Source of the DNA: Saccharopolyspora elongata
GTDB lineage: Bacteria; Actinomycetota; Actinomycetes; Mycobacteriales; Pseudonocardiaceae
Assembly (NCBI RefSeq): GCF_004348985.1
Contig: NZ_SMKW01000038.1
Coordinates: forward strand, 27,654-91,653
Length of the DNA stretch: 64,000 nt
Reading direction: 5' to 3'
The translations under genes and the position numbers were made by a program. Positions 32,783-39,883 of this stretch are shown piece after piece (the stretch's first letter is position 1; each line of letters starts with the position of its first letter). Below the pieces are notes generated by a model. That model was not told the DNA's origin. It made no database searches and saw only the letters and a program-made list of their open reading frames with translations.

Positions 32783-34597
32783 TCAGTGACCGAGACGCTG
32801 TTTCAGGGCCTCCAGCTCGTCGCGCATCGAGCTCGGCAGCGAGTCGCCGACGGTGTCGAACCACTCCTCGATGAGCGGCAGCTCCGCCTTCCACTCCTCG
32901 ACGTCGACCTTCAGCGCCTCGTCGACGTCGGCCTTCGGCGTGTCCAGCCCGGTCAGGTCGAGCTCCTCGGCCGACGGCACCCGGCCGATCGCGGTGTCGG
33001 CGGCGGCGGCGTTGCCCTCCAGCCGGTCCACGATCCACTTGAGCACGCGCGAGTTCTCGCCGAACCCGGGCCACAGGAAGCGCTTGTCGTCACCGCGGCG
33101 GAACCAGTTCACGTAGAAGATCCGCGGCAGCTTGGTGGCGTCGGCGGACTTGCCGACGTTCACCCAGTGCTGGAAGTAGTCGCCGACGTTGTAGCCGATG
33201 AACGGCAGCATCGCCATCGGGTCGCGCCGCACGTCGCCGACCTTGCCGGCCGCCGCGGCGGTCTTCTCCGAGGACAGGGTGGCGCCCATGAACACGCCGT
33301 GCTGCCAGTCGAACGCCTCGTTCACCAGCGGGACCGTGGTCTTGCGGCGGCCGCCGAAGAGGATCGCCGAGATCGGCACGCCGTTCGGGTCGTCCCACTC
33401 CGGCGCCAGGATCGGGCACTGCGACATCGGCGTGCAGTACCGCGAGTTCGGGTGCGCGGCGTTCTCCCCGTTGTCCGGGGTCCAGTCGCGGCCCTTCCAG
33501 TCGGTGAGGTGCTGCGGGTCGCCCTCCATGTCCTCCCACCAGACGTCGCCGTCGTCGGTGAGGGCCACGTTGGTGAACAGCGAGTTGCCCTTCTCGATGG
33601 TCTCCATCGCGTGCGGGTTGGTGTTCCAGTTGGTGCCCGGCGCGACGCCGAAGAAACCGGCCTCCGGGTTCACCGCGTACAGGCGACCGTCCTCGCCGAA
33701 GCGCATCCACGCGATGTCGTCACCGAGGGTCTCGACCTTCCAGCCCGGGATGGTGGGCCGCAGCATCGCGAGGTTGGTCTTGCCGCAGGCCGACGGGAAC
33801 GCGGCCGCGACGTAGTAGACCTTGTCCTCCGGCGAGATCAGCTTCAGGATCAGCATGTGCTCGGCCAGCCAGCCCTCGTCGCGGGCCATCGCCGAGGCGA
33901 TGCGCAGCGAGTAGCACTTCTTGCCCAGCAGCGCGTTTCCGCCGTAGCCGGAGCCGAAGCTCCAGATCATCCGCTCTTCGGGGAAGTGGGTGATGTACTT
34001 GGTGTCGTTGCACGGCCACGGCACGTCCTGCTGCCCCGGCTCCAGCGGCGCGCCCACGGAGTGCAGCGCGGGTACGAAGTCGCCGTCCTCGCCCAGCCGC
34101 TCCAGGGCCTTCGCGCCCATCCGGGTCATGATCTGCATCGACACTACGACGTACTCGGAGTCGGTGATCTCCACGCCCAGCTTCGGCGGCTCGGCGTCCA
34201 GCGGGCCCATGCAGAACGGGATCACGTACATGGTGCGACCACGCATGCAGCCCCGGTAGAGCTCCGTCATGGTCGCCTTCATCTGGTTGGGGTCCATCCA
34301 GTTGTTGGTGACCCCGGCGTCCTTCTCCTCGACCGAGCAGATGTAGGTGCGCTCTTCGACGCGCGCCACGTCCGAGGGGTCCGAAGCCGCGTAGAACGAG
34401 TTCGGCTTGTTCGCCAGGCGGGTGAAGGTGCCCGCCTCGACGAGGCGATCGGTCATCCGCTGCCATTCCTGCTGCGAACCGTCGCACCACACCACCTGGT
34501 CGGGCGTGGTCAGCTCGGCGACCTCGCGCACCCACGACAGCAGGCGCTCGTGCGTGGTCGGTGCCTGATCGAGCCCTGGGATGGTCAATGCGGTCAT
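32783..34597 (-). CDS. pckG: Phosphoenolpyruvate carboxykinase (GTP)
   Basis: 604 residues, the normal length for GTP-dependent PEPCK. It converts oxaloacetate plus GTP to phosphoenolpyruvate, CO2 and GDP, the entry step of gluconeogenesis from TCA intermediates. Diagnostic stretches: the kinase-1 P-loop FPSACGKTNLAML, the reactive-Cys loop being part of it, the metal/substrate region WPCNDTKYITHFPEE, SFGSGYGGNALLGKKCYSLR, the specific NWNTNPHA, and ILFGGRRKTTVPLVNEAFDW. The ATG start has only a weak purine-rich site (GGAGACGCGGAGCG). The gene is monocistronic, with a long structured leader and its own terminator. Confidence 0.97.
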   Translation of the reverse strand: MTALTIPGLDQAPTTHERLLSWVREVAELTTPDQVVWCDGSQQEWQRMTDRLVEAGTFTRLANKPNSFYAASDPSDVARVEERTYICSVEEKDAGVTNNWMDPNQMKATMTELYRGCMRGRTMYVIPFCMGPLDAEPPKLGVEITDSEYVVVSMQIMTRMGAKALERLGEDGDFVPALHSVGAPLEPGQQDVPWPCNDTKYITHFPEERMIWSFGSGYGGNALLGKKCYSLRIASAMARDEGWLAEHMLILKLISPEDKVYYVAAAFPSACGKTNLAMLRPTIPGWKVETLGDDIAWMRFGEDGRLYAVNPEAGFFGVAPGTNWNTNPHAMETIEKGNSLFTNVALTDDGDVWWEDMEGDPQHLTDWKGRDWTPDNGENAAHPNSRYCTPMSQCPILAPEWDDPNGVPISAILFGGRRKTTVPLVNEAFDWQHGVFMGATLSSEKTAAAAGKVGDVRRDPMAMLPFIGYNVGDYFQHWVNVGKSADATKLPRIFYVNWFRRGDDKRFLWPGFGENSRVLKWIVDRLEGNAAAADTAIGRVPSAEELDLTGLDTPKADVDEALKVDVEEWKAELPLIEEWFDTVGDSLPSSMRDELEALKQRLGH

Positions 34598-34636
34598 CGC
34601 TCCGCGTCTCCTGACTGGGCGCCACAGCCCGGATTC

Positions 34637-34700
34637 GCCGACGGGGTCTCCCGTCGGCCTTTACAGGGAAAGCTTCGCCCGCCCCGAAGACCGGGCGAAG
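34637..34700 (-). promoter_or_regulatory. Two stem-loops in the pckG leader region
   Basis: On the minus strand, CTTCGCCC/GGGCGAAG (34673-34700) is followed by GCCGACGG/CCGTCGGC (34637-34658), both perfect 8-bp stems, 39-100 bp before the ATG. Neither has a U run. They may mark a structured 5' UTR controlling pckG; no known riboswitch class is recognised. Confidence 0.45.
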
Positions 34701-34761
34701 TGAAAAAGGGATGCACCGAGGCTAACGGCGGATCGGGCGCGCAATGGAGATCAGCCATGTT

Positions 34762-34779
34762 CGTTCTCTCACAAGAACG
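34762..34779. promoter_or_regulatory. Inverted repeat CGTTCT-N6-AGAACG upstream of pckG
   Basis: A perfect 6-bp inverted repeat with a 6-nt spacer, about 165 bp before the pckG start. It lies in the likely promoter zone and could be an operator. Region 34780-34943 shows nothing else that I can name. Confidence 0.4.
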
Positions 34780-34947
34780 ATAAGGGAATCGATTCAGAAG
34801 CGACCTGAGTAGTGGTCTGGACGAAAATCTCGCCGTGCCGGGATCGCTTGGATCCAGAATTTCCGGCGAACCGGACGCGTTCGCGAACACCGGGTTACGC
34901 GCAGGCATCGACCGAATGGCGGTTGCTCCCCGCCGCGGACGTGAAAA

Positions 34948-34975
34948 ACCCCGCCCGATGAGCATCGGGCGGGGT
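34948..34975 (-). terminator. Intrinsic terminator of the DUF6802-like gene
   Basis: ACCCCGCCCGATG and CATCGGGCGGGGT form a perfect 13-bp stem with a 2-nt gap as loop core. On the minus strand it runs into TTTTTCACG. It lies 18 bp after the stop of the Ca-loop protein gene. Confidence 0.85.
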
Positions 34976-34993
34976 GGGAATCGCGTCGAGAGG

Positions 34994-35764
34994 TCAGCCC
35001 CAGACCTCGTCGGAGTCGGCCTTGCCGCCCGCTCCGCCGCGCTGTCCGCCGCCCGTGCCGCCGGCGCCACCGCCCGCGCCACCGCCGGCTCCGCCGCTGT
35101 GCGTGTCGACGTTGGCGGCGTGCGGCTGAGCCGCGTCGTCGAAGGTCCAGGCCGCGTCGTCGGTCGCCCCGGTCGCCTGGTTCGGGGCGTAGTGGCCGTC
35201 GTCGGTCATCTTGCCCTGCTCGACCACGGTCCACTGGCCGTCGCCGGTGTGGTGCGAGATCGTCACGTCGCCGGTCTGGCTGATCTCCACGACCTGGTCG
35301 GCGGACCCGTCGCCGTCGACGTCGGTGACCAGCATGGTGCCGCCGGCCTCGGTCTCCACGACCGCGGTGTCGGCGATGCCGTCCTGGTTGGTGTCCTCGG
35401 TGGCCGGGCCGACCTGCATGTCGCCCTGTGGCGTGTCGATGACCATCGCCCGGCCGTGCTGCTGGTCCTCCGGGTCGGCGCCGCCCGGGTGCTGCTGGGG
35501 CGCCTCGCCGGCCCACCCGCCGGTCTCCGCGTCGAAGCGGGCCTGCTCGACGACCACGCCATCGCTGTTGATCGACTGCATGACGTCGGCCTGGCCGTCG
35601 CCGTTCTCGTCGATGTACGCGACGTAGCCGTCGTCGGTCATCACGGCGACTGTCTCGTCGACGCCATCGCCGTCGAGGTCGTAGTTGGCCTCGGCGGTGT
35701 ACTCCTCGCCCTCGACGGTGACCTTGATGTCACCGTCTCCCGCGCCGGTCTCCTCGATGTACAC
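34994..35764 (-). CDS. DUF6802-like acidic protein with EF-hand/dockerin-type calcium loops
   Basis: 256 residues without a signal peptide. Several DxDxDG loops are present: NYDLDGDGVDETV, DENGDGQADV, EDTNQDGIADTA and DVDGDGSADQV, alternating with beta-strand segments. The C-terminus is a Gly-rich tail (GGAGGGAGGGAGGTGGGQRG) ending DSDEVWG. Such loops bind Ca2+ in EF-hand, dockerin and integrin-like repeats. Similar proteins in actinomycetes are annotated DUF6802; their role is unknown, though they often occur near ESX genes. GTG start with GAGAGG upstream. It is followed by a strong terminator. Confidence 0.75.
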   Translation of the reverse strand: MYIEETGAGDGDIKVTVEGEEYTAEANYDLDGDGVDETVAVMTDDGYVAYIDENGDGQADVMQSINSDGVVVEQARFDAETGGWAGEAPQQHPGGADPEDQQHGRAMVIDTPQGDMQVGPATEDTNQDGIADTAVVETEAGGTMLVTDVDGDGSADQVVEISQTGDVTISHHTGDGQWTVVEQGKMTDDGHYAPNQATGATDDAAWTFDDAAQPHAANVDTHSGGAGGGAGGGAGGTGGGQRGGAGGKADSDEVWG

Positions 35765-35941
35765 GTCCGCAACCTCTCAGCCGCCGATCAACTGCAACGC
35801 CTAGGACGCAGGGTAGAGGGCGTGGGTTCCGTAGATGAAGGACCTGGTCATCTCCGGGCGCCGATCGCAACGCTCGGTGGCCGACCCGCAGCGCAGCGGG
35901 GCGGGCTCCATAGTCGGTCAACGGTGTCCCTCGCCACCCCG

Positions 35942-36160
35942 CTATCGGTCGAAGGTGCCGCCCTTGACGGCGCCGATGAACCGGTGCCAGCTCGGCACCG
36001 GCACGGCTAAGTGCCCACCGTCCGGGTCCTTGCTGTCGCGTACTCCGGCCTCGTTGCCAAGACGGGCAACTTCGACGCAATTGTTGTTGTTGGGGCTGCG
36101 ACTGGACTTGCGCCAGTTGATCGGTTCTGTGCTGCGCATCGTGCCCTCTTCGCTGATCAT
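35942..36160 (-). CDS. DUF397 domain protein
   Basis: 72 residues with the full DUF397 pattern: NWRKSSRSPNNNNCVEVARL, VRDSKDPDGGHLAV and WHRFIGAVKGGTFDR. Such small proteins are nearly always paired with an XRE regulator carrying DUF5753, as here; together they resemble BldB/WhiJ-type systems that control development or antibiotic production. The ATG at 36160 overlaps the regulator stop (ATGA); a second in-frame ATG at 36139 has GAAGAGGG in front and may be the true start. Confidence 0.88.
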   Translation of the reverse strand: MISEEGTMRSTEPINWRKSSRSPNNNNCVEVARLGNEAGVRDSKDPDGGHLAVPVPSWHRFIGAVKGGTFDR

Positions 36161-37026
36161 CGAGCGAACTCGTCTGCGGCTCGCGCGATGAACTTTTCAG
36201 ATTCCACCGGATCAAGCGCAGCCGCGACAAGCTGTTGCCACAGCAGAGTGTATGCGTGCACATCGTCATGTCTGTCCAGGTAGCGGCCGTCCGTGAAGTC
36301 CTCGACGTAGACGAACTCCAAGGGGCCGGCGTTGCCCGGCGACGGAACGCGGAACAGGTTGAAATCGTGTGTCGCACGCGGGGCGGTGGCTGCATCGAAG
36401 GGCAAGATCTGGACTTGCACGTTGCGTAGCCGCGCGATGCTGGCCAAGTGGCGCAGCTGGTTCGCCATCAGCTCTCGGCTCCCGATCACTCGTCGAATCG
36501 ATGATTCGGAGAGCACGAAGCTCACATGCGGGGCATTGCGTTTCGTCAGCACGGCTTGACGTTCTAGTCGTGCTTCCAGCGCGTCCTCGGTGGATTGATC
36601 ACTCAGCTGGAGCTGGGCGGTCGTGAACAGCGCCCTGATGTACTCCTCGCTCTGGAGCAGACCTGGGACGATCTCGTTCTGGTACTGGAAAATCGCGGAT
36701 GCGTCGGCTTCGAGGTCGACCGCCATCCTGAAGTACTTGGAGTACACCGAGCGGTAGCCCGACCATCGACCGCGATCTTGGCTGCCGCGCGCGAGGTCCA
36801 ATATCTCGTCGCGGTCGATCACACCTGGAGCGCTCTCTTCGTAGGCAGCCAGGAGCTTTTGCAGGACATGCTGAGGAAGCGCGGTGTGGCCGCGCTCAAC
36901 GCGGCTCATCGTGCTGTTGGTCTTCCCGATGAGTTTGCCCGCGTCATCGAGATCCAGTCCGGTTTCCTCCCGAACATGGCGCAGCAGATGACCTACCAGC
37001 AGTCGCCGCACGGTCGGTGTTGGCAT
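36157..37026 (-). CDS. XRE-family regulator with DUF5753 domain
   Basis: 289 residues. The N-terminal helix-turn-helix (LRHVREETGLDLDDAGKLIG, KTNSTMSRVERGHTALP) is followed by the DUF5753 ligand/partner domain (FRMAVDLEADASAIFQYQNE, VPGLLQSEEYIRAL, YVEDFTDGRYLDRHDDV). Start at the ATG at 37026; the frame is open further upstream but lacks such a good match to the family start. It forms a translationally coupled pair with the DUF397 gene. Repeats in the upstream divergent region (TTGCATCA twice, and CCACTT/AAGTGG) are candidate self-operators. Confidence 0.88.
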   Translation of the reverse strand: MPTPTVRRLLVGHLLRHVREETGLDLDDAGKLIGKTNSTMSRVERGHTALPQHVLQKLLAAYEESAPGVIDRDEILDLARGSQDRGRWSGYRSVYSKYFRMAVDLEADASAIFQYQNEIVPGLLQSEEYIRALFTTAQLQLSDQSTEDALEARLERQAVLTKRNAPHVSFVLSESSIRRVIGSRELMANQLRHLASIARLRNVQVQILPFDAATAPRATHDFNLFRVPSPGNAGPLEFVYVEDFTDGRYLDRHDDVHAYTLLWQQLVAAALDPVESEKFIARAADEFAR

Positions 37027-37095
37027 GTCTAGAGCATCGCACCTGCCCTTGATTTTGCTGCTTACACCCTTTCGCGTGGCGCCATGGCGATTGGC

Positions 37096-37142
37096 TTGCA
37101 TCACAACATCCACTTCAATCACAGTAAAGTGGGATTGCATCA
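37096..37142. promoter_or_regulatory. Candidate operator region between XRE regulator and zinc-finger gene
   Basis: TTGCATCA occurs at 37096-37103 and again at 37135-37142, in the same direction and 39 bp apart. Between them lies the inverted repeat CCACTT (37110) / AAGTGG (37127-37132). The stretch is AT-rich compared with its surroundings and lies between divergent genes. Confidence 0.45.
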
Positions 37143-37157
37143 AACTGGGAGGCGGGG

Positions 37158-37391
37158 ATGTTCGAAAGTGCTGGTGTGGACTGGTTTTGGCGGCCGGTGG
37201 GGGTTGGGCGGCATGCGTTCGGCGTGGCCGCGAAGCGGGCGGAGCCGTATGCGGCGGTGACCTCCTTCTGCGGCGTGGAGGTCGAAGCGTGGCAGGTGCA
37301 GCGGCTGCCTCGGGAGCTGGAGTGGATCAACGAGGACACCTGCATGGACTGCTGGCGGCGCGTCAGCGGCCGGTGGGCCCCGGGTTCGTGA
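37158..37391 (+). CDS. Small zinc-finger protein (zf-HC3-like)
   Basis: 77 residues. It has the pattern RHAFG, TSFCG and CMDCW, which gives a His/Cys set able to bind one zinc ion, as in the small zf-HC3 proteins of Pseudonocardiales. No other domain. CTGGGAGGCGGGG precedes the ATG. It is divergent from the XRE/DUF397 pair, and such small finger genes often accompany those regulators; a regulatory link is inferred. Confidence 0.7.
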   Translation: MFESAGVDWFWRPVGVGRHAFGVAAKRAEPYAAVTSFCGVEVEAWQVQRLPRELEWINEDTCMDCWRRVSGRWAPGS

Positions 37392-37395
37392 GTGT

Positions 37396-37448
37396 TTTGG
37401 AGCGCTATGGCGATCCAAAGTGCGCACGAGACCTGAGCAGCGGAAACG
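37396..37448 (+). repeat. Family E repeat, copy 2
   Basis: TTTGGA (37396) and TCCAAA (37414-37419) form the stem around GCGCTATGGCGA. CACGAG and CAGCGGAAAC follow, as in copy 1 at 1215-1272. It separates the zinc-finger gene from the next small gene. Confidence 0.6.
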
Positions 37449-37473
37449 TCAACTTCAACGGTAGGGAGTAACC

Positions 37474-37692
37474 ATGTTCTGGCTTCAGGTGAGCACTCTG
37501 GTTCTGGTGAACGTGCTGATCGCGAGCATGTTGCTGGTCCGCGCTCCGCGCGCGCAGCACGCCGGCGCAGGCGACGGCGCGTTGAACGTGTGGCAGCTGA
37601 TCGAAGAGGTCGAGGCCGAGCGACAACGGGAAGCGGAGTCCACCGGGCGGCACTGCCTCAACGCCGAAACCCTCGCGCGCCTGCGCATCTGA
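37474..37692 (+). CDS. Small membrane-anchored protein
   Basis: 72 residues. A hydrophobic N-terminal helix (FWLQVSTLVLVNVLIASMLLV) is followed by a polar helical segment (NVWQLIEEVEAERQREAES) and a short tail with one Cys. It looks like a single-pass protein with a cytoplasmic amphipathic helix. GTAGGGAGTAACC precedes the ATG. Function unknown. It follows the zinc-finger gene in the same direction with a family E repeat between. Confidence 0.6.
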   Translation: MFWLQVSTLVLVNVLIASMLLVRAPRAQHAGAGDGALNVWQLIEEVEAERQREAESTGRHCLNAETLARLRI

Positions 37693-37883
37693 CCCCGAGA
37701 CCAGGTCCGGCGAACCCCCTCCCCTCGCCGGGCCGCATGGTGGCCGGGCGCTTTCGCCCCGACCCGGCGCCCGGCCACTCCCGTCGATCGCATGTTGTGC
37801 GCTGCGTCACACTGAATTGAGCTCGAGTGAAGTCGAAGTTCGAGAGTTGGGGTGATCTCGGGGGCCACGACATAGGAGTTCTC

Positions 37884-38717
37884 ATGACCGACGGCCGGAC
37901 CGCTCTCGTTACCGGTGCCACCGGAAACCAGGGCGGCGCGACCGCCCGCCACCTGCTGGTACGCGGCTGGAGGGTGCGCGCACTGGTGCGCGATCCGGAA
38001 AAGCCCGCAGCGCGGGAGCTCCAGGGCTCCGGCGCGGAGCTGGTCCGGGGCGACCTGGAGGACGCCGATTCGCTGCGCGCGGCGATGGCCGGGGTGGACG
38101 CGGTGTTCAGCGTCCAGGCGCTGGCGTTGGACGAGGCCGGCTTGGCAGCCGAAGTCCGCCAGGGCTCGACGGTCGCCGACGTCGCGCTGGAGTCGGGCGT
38201 CTCGCACCTGGTCTACAGCTCGGTCGGCGGCGCCGAACGCGACTCGGGCATCGGGCACTTCGAGAGCAAGTTCGCCATCGAGGAGCACATCCGGCGCATC
38301 GGCGTGCCCGCCACCGTGCTGCGCCCGGTGTTCTTCATGACCAACCTCGTCGGCATCACCAGCACCGGCGATGGTGGCGAGCAGGTCCTGTCGATGCCGC
38401 TGGATCCGGCGATGCCGGTGCAGATGATCGCTCCCGACGACATCGGCTTCTTCGCGGCCAATGTGCTGGACGACCCGCAGCGCTACCTCGGCGAACAGAT
38501 CGAGATCGCGGGCGACGAGCGGACCCTGCGGCAGGTCGCGGAGGCGATCCAGCGCGTCACGGGCACCCCGACCCGCTACGAACCCGCCCCGTTCGAAGGC
38601 CGGAACCGGATGTTCGAGTGGTTCGAGGAGAGCGGCTACCAGGCCGACATCCCGTCCCTGCGCCAACAGCACCCGTCGCTGCAAACCCTCGAAGAGTTCC
38701 TGCAGCGCCAGTCCTGA
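37884..38717 (+). CDS. NmrA-like NAD(P)-binding protein
   Basis: 277 residues of the atypical SDR class: TALVTGATGNQGGATARHLL (nucleotide-binding glycine motif), VRALVRDPEKPAA, LVYSSVGGAERDSGIGHF and LRPVFFMTNLVG are typical of NmrA/HSCARG proteins. These sense NAD(P)H redox state or act as quinone-type reductases. No catalytic YxxxK is apparent, which favours a sensor role. I used the ATG at 37884 because AGGAG lies 7 bp upstream; in-frame starts before it have no such site. It converges on the erm gene. Confidence 0.85.
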   Translation: MTDGRTALVTGATGNQGGATARHLLVRGWRVRALVRDPEKPAARELQGSGAELVRGDLEDADSLRAAMAGVDAVFSVQALALDEAGLAAEVRQGSTVADVALESGVSHLVYSSVGGAERDSGIGHFESKFAIEEHIRRIGVPATVLRPVFFMTNLVGITSTGDGGEQVLSMPLDPAMPVQMIAPDDIGFFAANVLDDPQRYLGEQIEIAGDERTLRQVAEAIQRVTGTPTRYEPAPFEGRNRMFEWFEESGYQADIPSLRQQHPSLQTLEEFLQRQS

Positions 38718-38746
38718 CCCAACGCGCCCGAGAGACGAGCGTTGAA

Positions 38747-38793
38747 GTGAACGGCCTGTTCGCCTCGTTTATCGGGGCGAACGGTCCGTTCAC
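38747..38793. terminator. Imperfect hairpin terminator, palindrome family A (copy 2)
   Basis: GTGAACGGCCTGTTCGCC on the left pairs with GGCGAACGGTCCGTTCAC on the right with two mismatches. It lies between the convergent NmrA-like and erm genes and probably terminates both. Confidence 0.7.
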
Positions 38794-38810
38794 TCCAAAC
38801 CGGGCTGCGG

Positions 38811-39548
38811 TCAGGTGGTTTCGGTGTAGAGGCGGGCCCAGCCTTCGGCCGTGAGATCCCGGGGCAGCGCGGGCAGGTCGCGGACCCGGCATCCCGTGAC
38901 GTTGCGGACGATCTCGCCCAGGCCCCGCCCGCGGCCGGTGAAAACCGCCTCCACGAACCGCTGGTAGCGCCCGAGTTCACCGAAGGGCACCAGCGGACCC
39001 GCGCGGCGCAGGATCCTCAGCACGCCGCCGTCGACCGCCGGCACCGGCCGGAACGAACGCGCGGAAACCCTGCCGCAGAGCCGGAATTCGTACCAGGGCG
39101 ACCATTGCGCGGTCAGCTGGTTGCCGCCCGCGGCGCGCTTCCGGGCGACGTCCCACTGCACCAGCAGCACCGCCTCCGACCAGCACCGGGTGTCCAGCAG
39201 TCGTCGCGTCACCGCGGTCGTGATGCCGAACGGGAGGTTGCCGACCACCGCGTGCGGCGCGTCGGGGAAGCGGAATTCGAGCATGTCGCCCCTGATCACG
39301 CGCACCCGAGGCCACTTGCCGCGGAGCTCGTCGGCCCAGTGCGGGTCGAGCTCCACGGCCGTGATCGGTCGTCCGGTGCGGGCCAATTCGCGGGTGATGG
39401 CCCCACGTCCCGCGCCGAGCTCCACCACGGGAACCGGCGACGGATCGAGCAGATCGGCCATGCGGCGGGCGACGTCGCGGTCGATCAAGAAGTTCTGGCC
39501 GAGTTCGCGGCGCGCACGATCGCGCGCCGAATTCCGGCGGGAAGGCAT
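38811..39548 (-). CDS. erm: Erm-type 23S rRNA (adenine-N6)-methyltransferase
   Basis: 245 residues. It begins with a basic stretch and the Erm signature RRELGQNFLIDRDVARRM. SAM-binding motif I is VVELGAGRGAITREL, the acidic motif II AVELDPHW, and the catalytic motif IV GNLPFGITTAV. The C-terminal helical domain is short, without the Gly/Arg-rich tail of the erythromycin producer's ErmE. Enzymes of this family methylate A2058 of 23S rRNA and give resistance to macrolides, lincosamides and streptogramin B. GCAGGAGCAGCCAAC precedes the ATG. A 15-codon leader ORF with the motif MRLR and hairpins lies upstream, so expression is probably macrolide-inducible. No macrolide biosynthesis genes are in the window. 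Confidence 0.88.
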   Translation of the reverse strand: MPSRRNSARDRARRELGQNFLIDRDVARRMADLLDPSPVPVVELGAGRGAITRELARTGRPITAVELDPHWADELRGKWPRVRVIRGDMLEFRFPDAPHAVVGNLPFGITTAVTRRLLDTRCWSEAVLLVQWDVARKRAAGGNQLTAQWSPWYEFRLCGRVSARSFRPVPAVDGGVLRILRRAGPLVPFGELGRYQRFVEAVFTGRGRGLGEIVRNVTGCRVRDLPALPRDLTAEGWARLYTETT

Positions 39549-39663
39549 GTTGGCTGCTCCTGCGTTCGTGGACCGGTCGGAACCGGGCCCTCGCGAGCGC
39601 AGGTCAGCGTGGAATCACCGCACGACGAACCGCGCGTCGGGAAACGAGAGCCCGGACGCGGAC

Positions 39664-39695
39664 GGCGGCGCGAATTCAGAAGACCCGGCGCCGCC
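39664..39695 (-). promoter_or_regulatory. Putative attenuator stem-loop after the erm leader peptide
   Basis: On the minus strand, GGCGGCGC (39695-39688) begins at the last base of the leader stop codon and pairs perfectly with GCGCCGCC (39671-39664). A ribosome stalled on the MRLR codons would cover or border the first arm and change the folding downstream. A further hairpin CCGGT/ACCGG lies close to the erm ribosome-binding site. Confidence 0.55.
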
Positions 39696-39742
39696 TAGGC
39701 GGAACGCAGCCGCATGAAAACGGCGATAGCAAAACAAGCCAT
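39695..39742 (-). CDS. Erm leader peptide MACFAIAVFMRLRSA (macrolide-sensing)
   Basis: A 15-codon ORF, too short for usual gene finding, lies 146 bp before the erm start on the same strand. It encodes MACFAIAVFMRLRSA. MRLR is one of the established macrolide-dependent ribosome-arrest motifs in leader peptides of inducible erm genes (ErmD class). No Shine-Dalgarno sequence is present, but TACGTT lies 7 bp before the ATG, as expected for a leaderless transcript. The internal ATG at the Met of MRLR could alternatively start a 6-residue peptide MRLRSA. Either form would stall in the presence of a macrolide and expose the erm start region. The inference rests on motif, position and structure. Confidence 0.7.
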   Translation of the reverse strand: MACFAIAVFMRLRSA

Positions 39743-39749
39743 GCGTGGG

Positions 39750-39778
39750 AACGTAGCAATGCACGCCAGGCCGGTGAA
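39750..39778 (-). promoter_or_regulatory. Promoter of the erm leader transcript
   Basis: TTCACC (39778-39773) and TACGTT (39755-39750, preceded by TGC as in extended -10 elements) are 17 bp apart. Transcription would start at or next to the A of the leader ATG at 39742. Confidence 0.5.
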
Positions 39779-39832
39779 ACCGATTTTTTCCCTGAGTCGA
39801 GCCACTACGCGGCGCGTAGCGAGAGCATCCGG

Positions 39833-39857
39833 CGAGGCGAACGGGCCGTTCACCTCG
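39833..39857. terminator. Palindrome family A, single compact unit (copy 3)
   Basis: CGAGGCGAACGG and CCGTTCACCTCG are reverse complements with one mismatch around a central G. It lies 27 bp after the stop of the zinc-ribbon gene on the minus strand and just upstream of the erm promoter, so it may insulate erm from that gene. Confidence 0.6.
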
Positions 39858-39883
39858 TCCAGGCGCCCAAGGCACCCCGCCCG

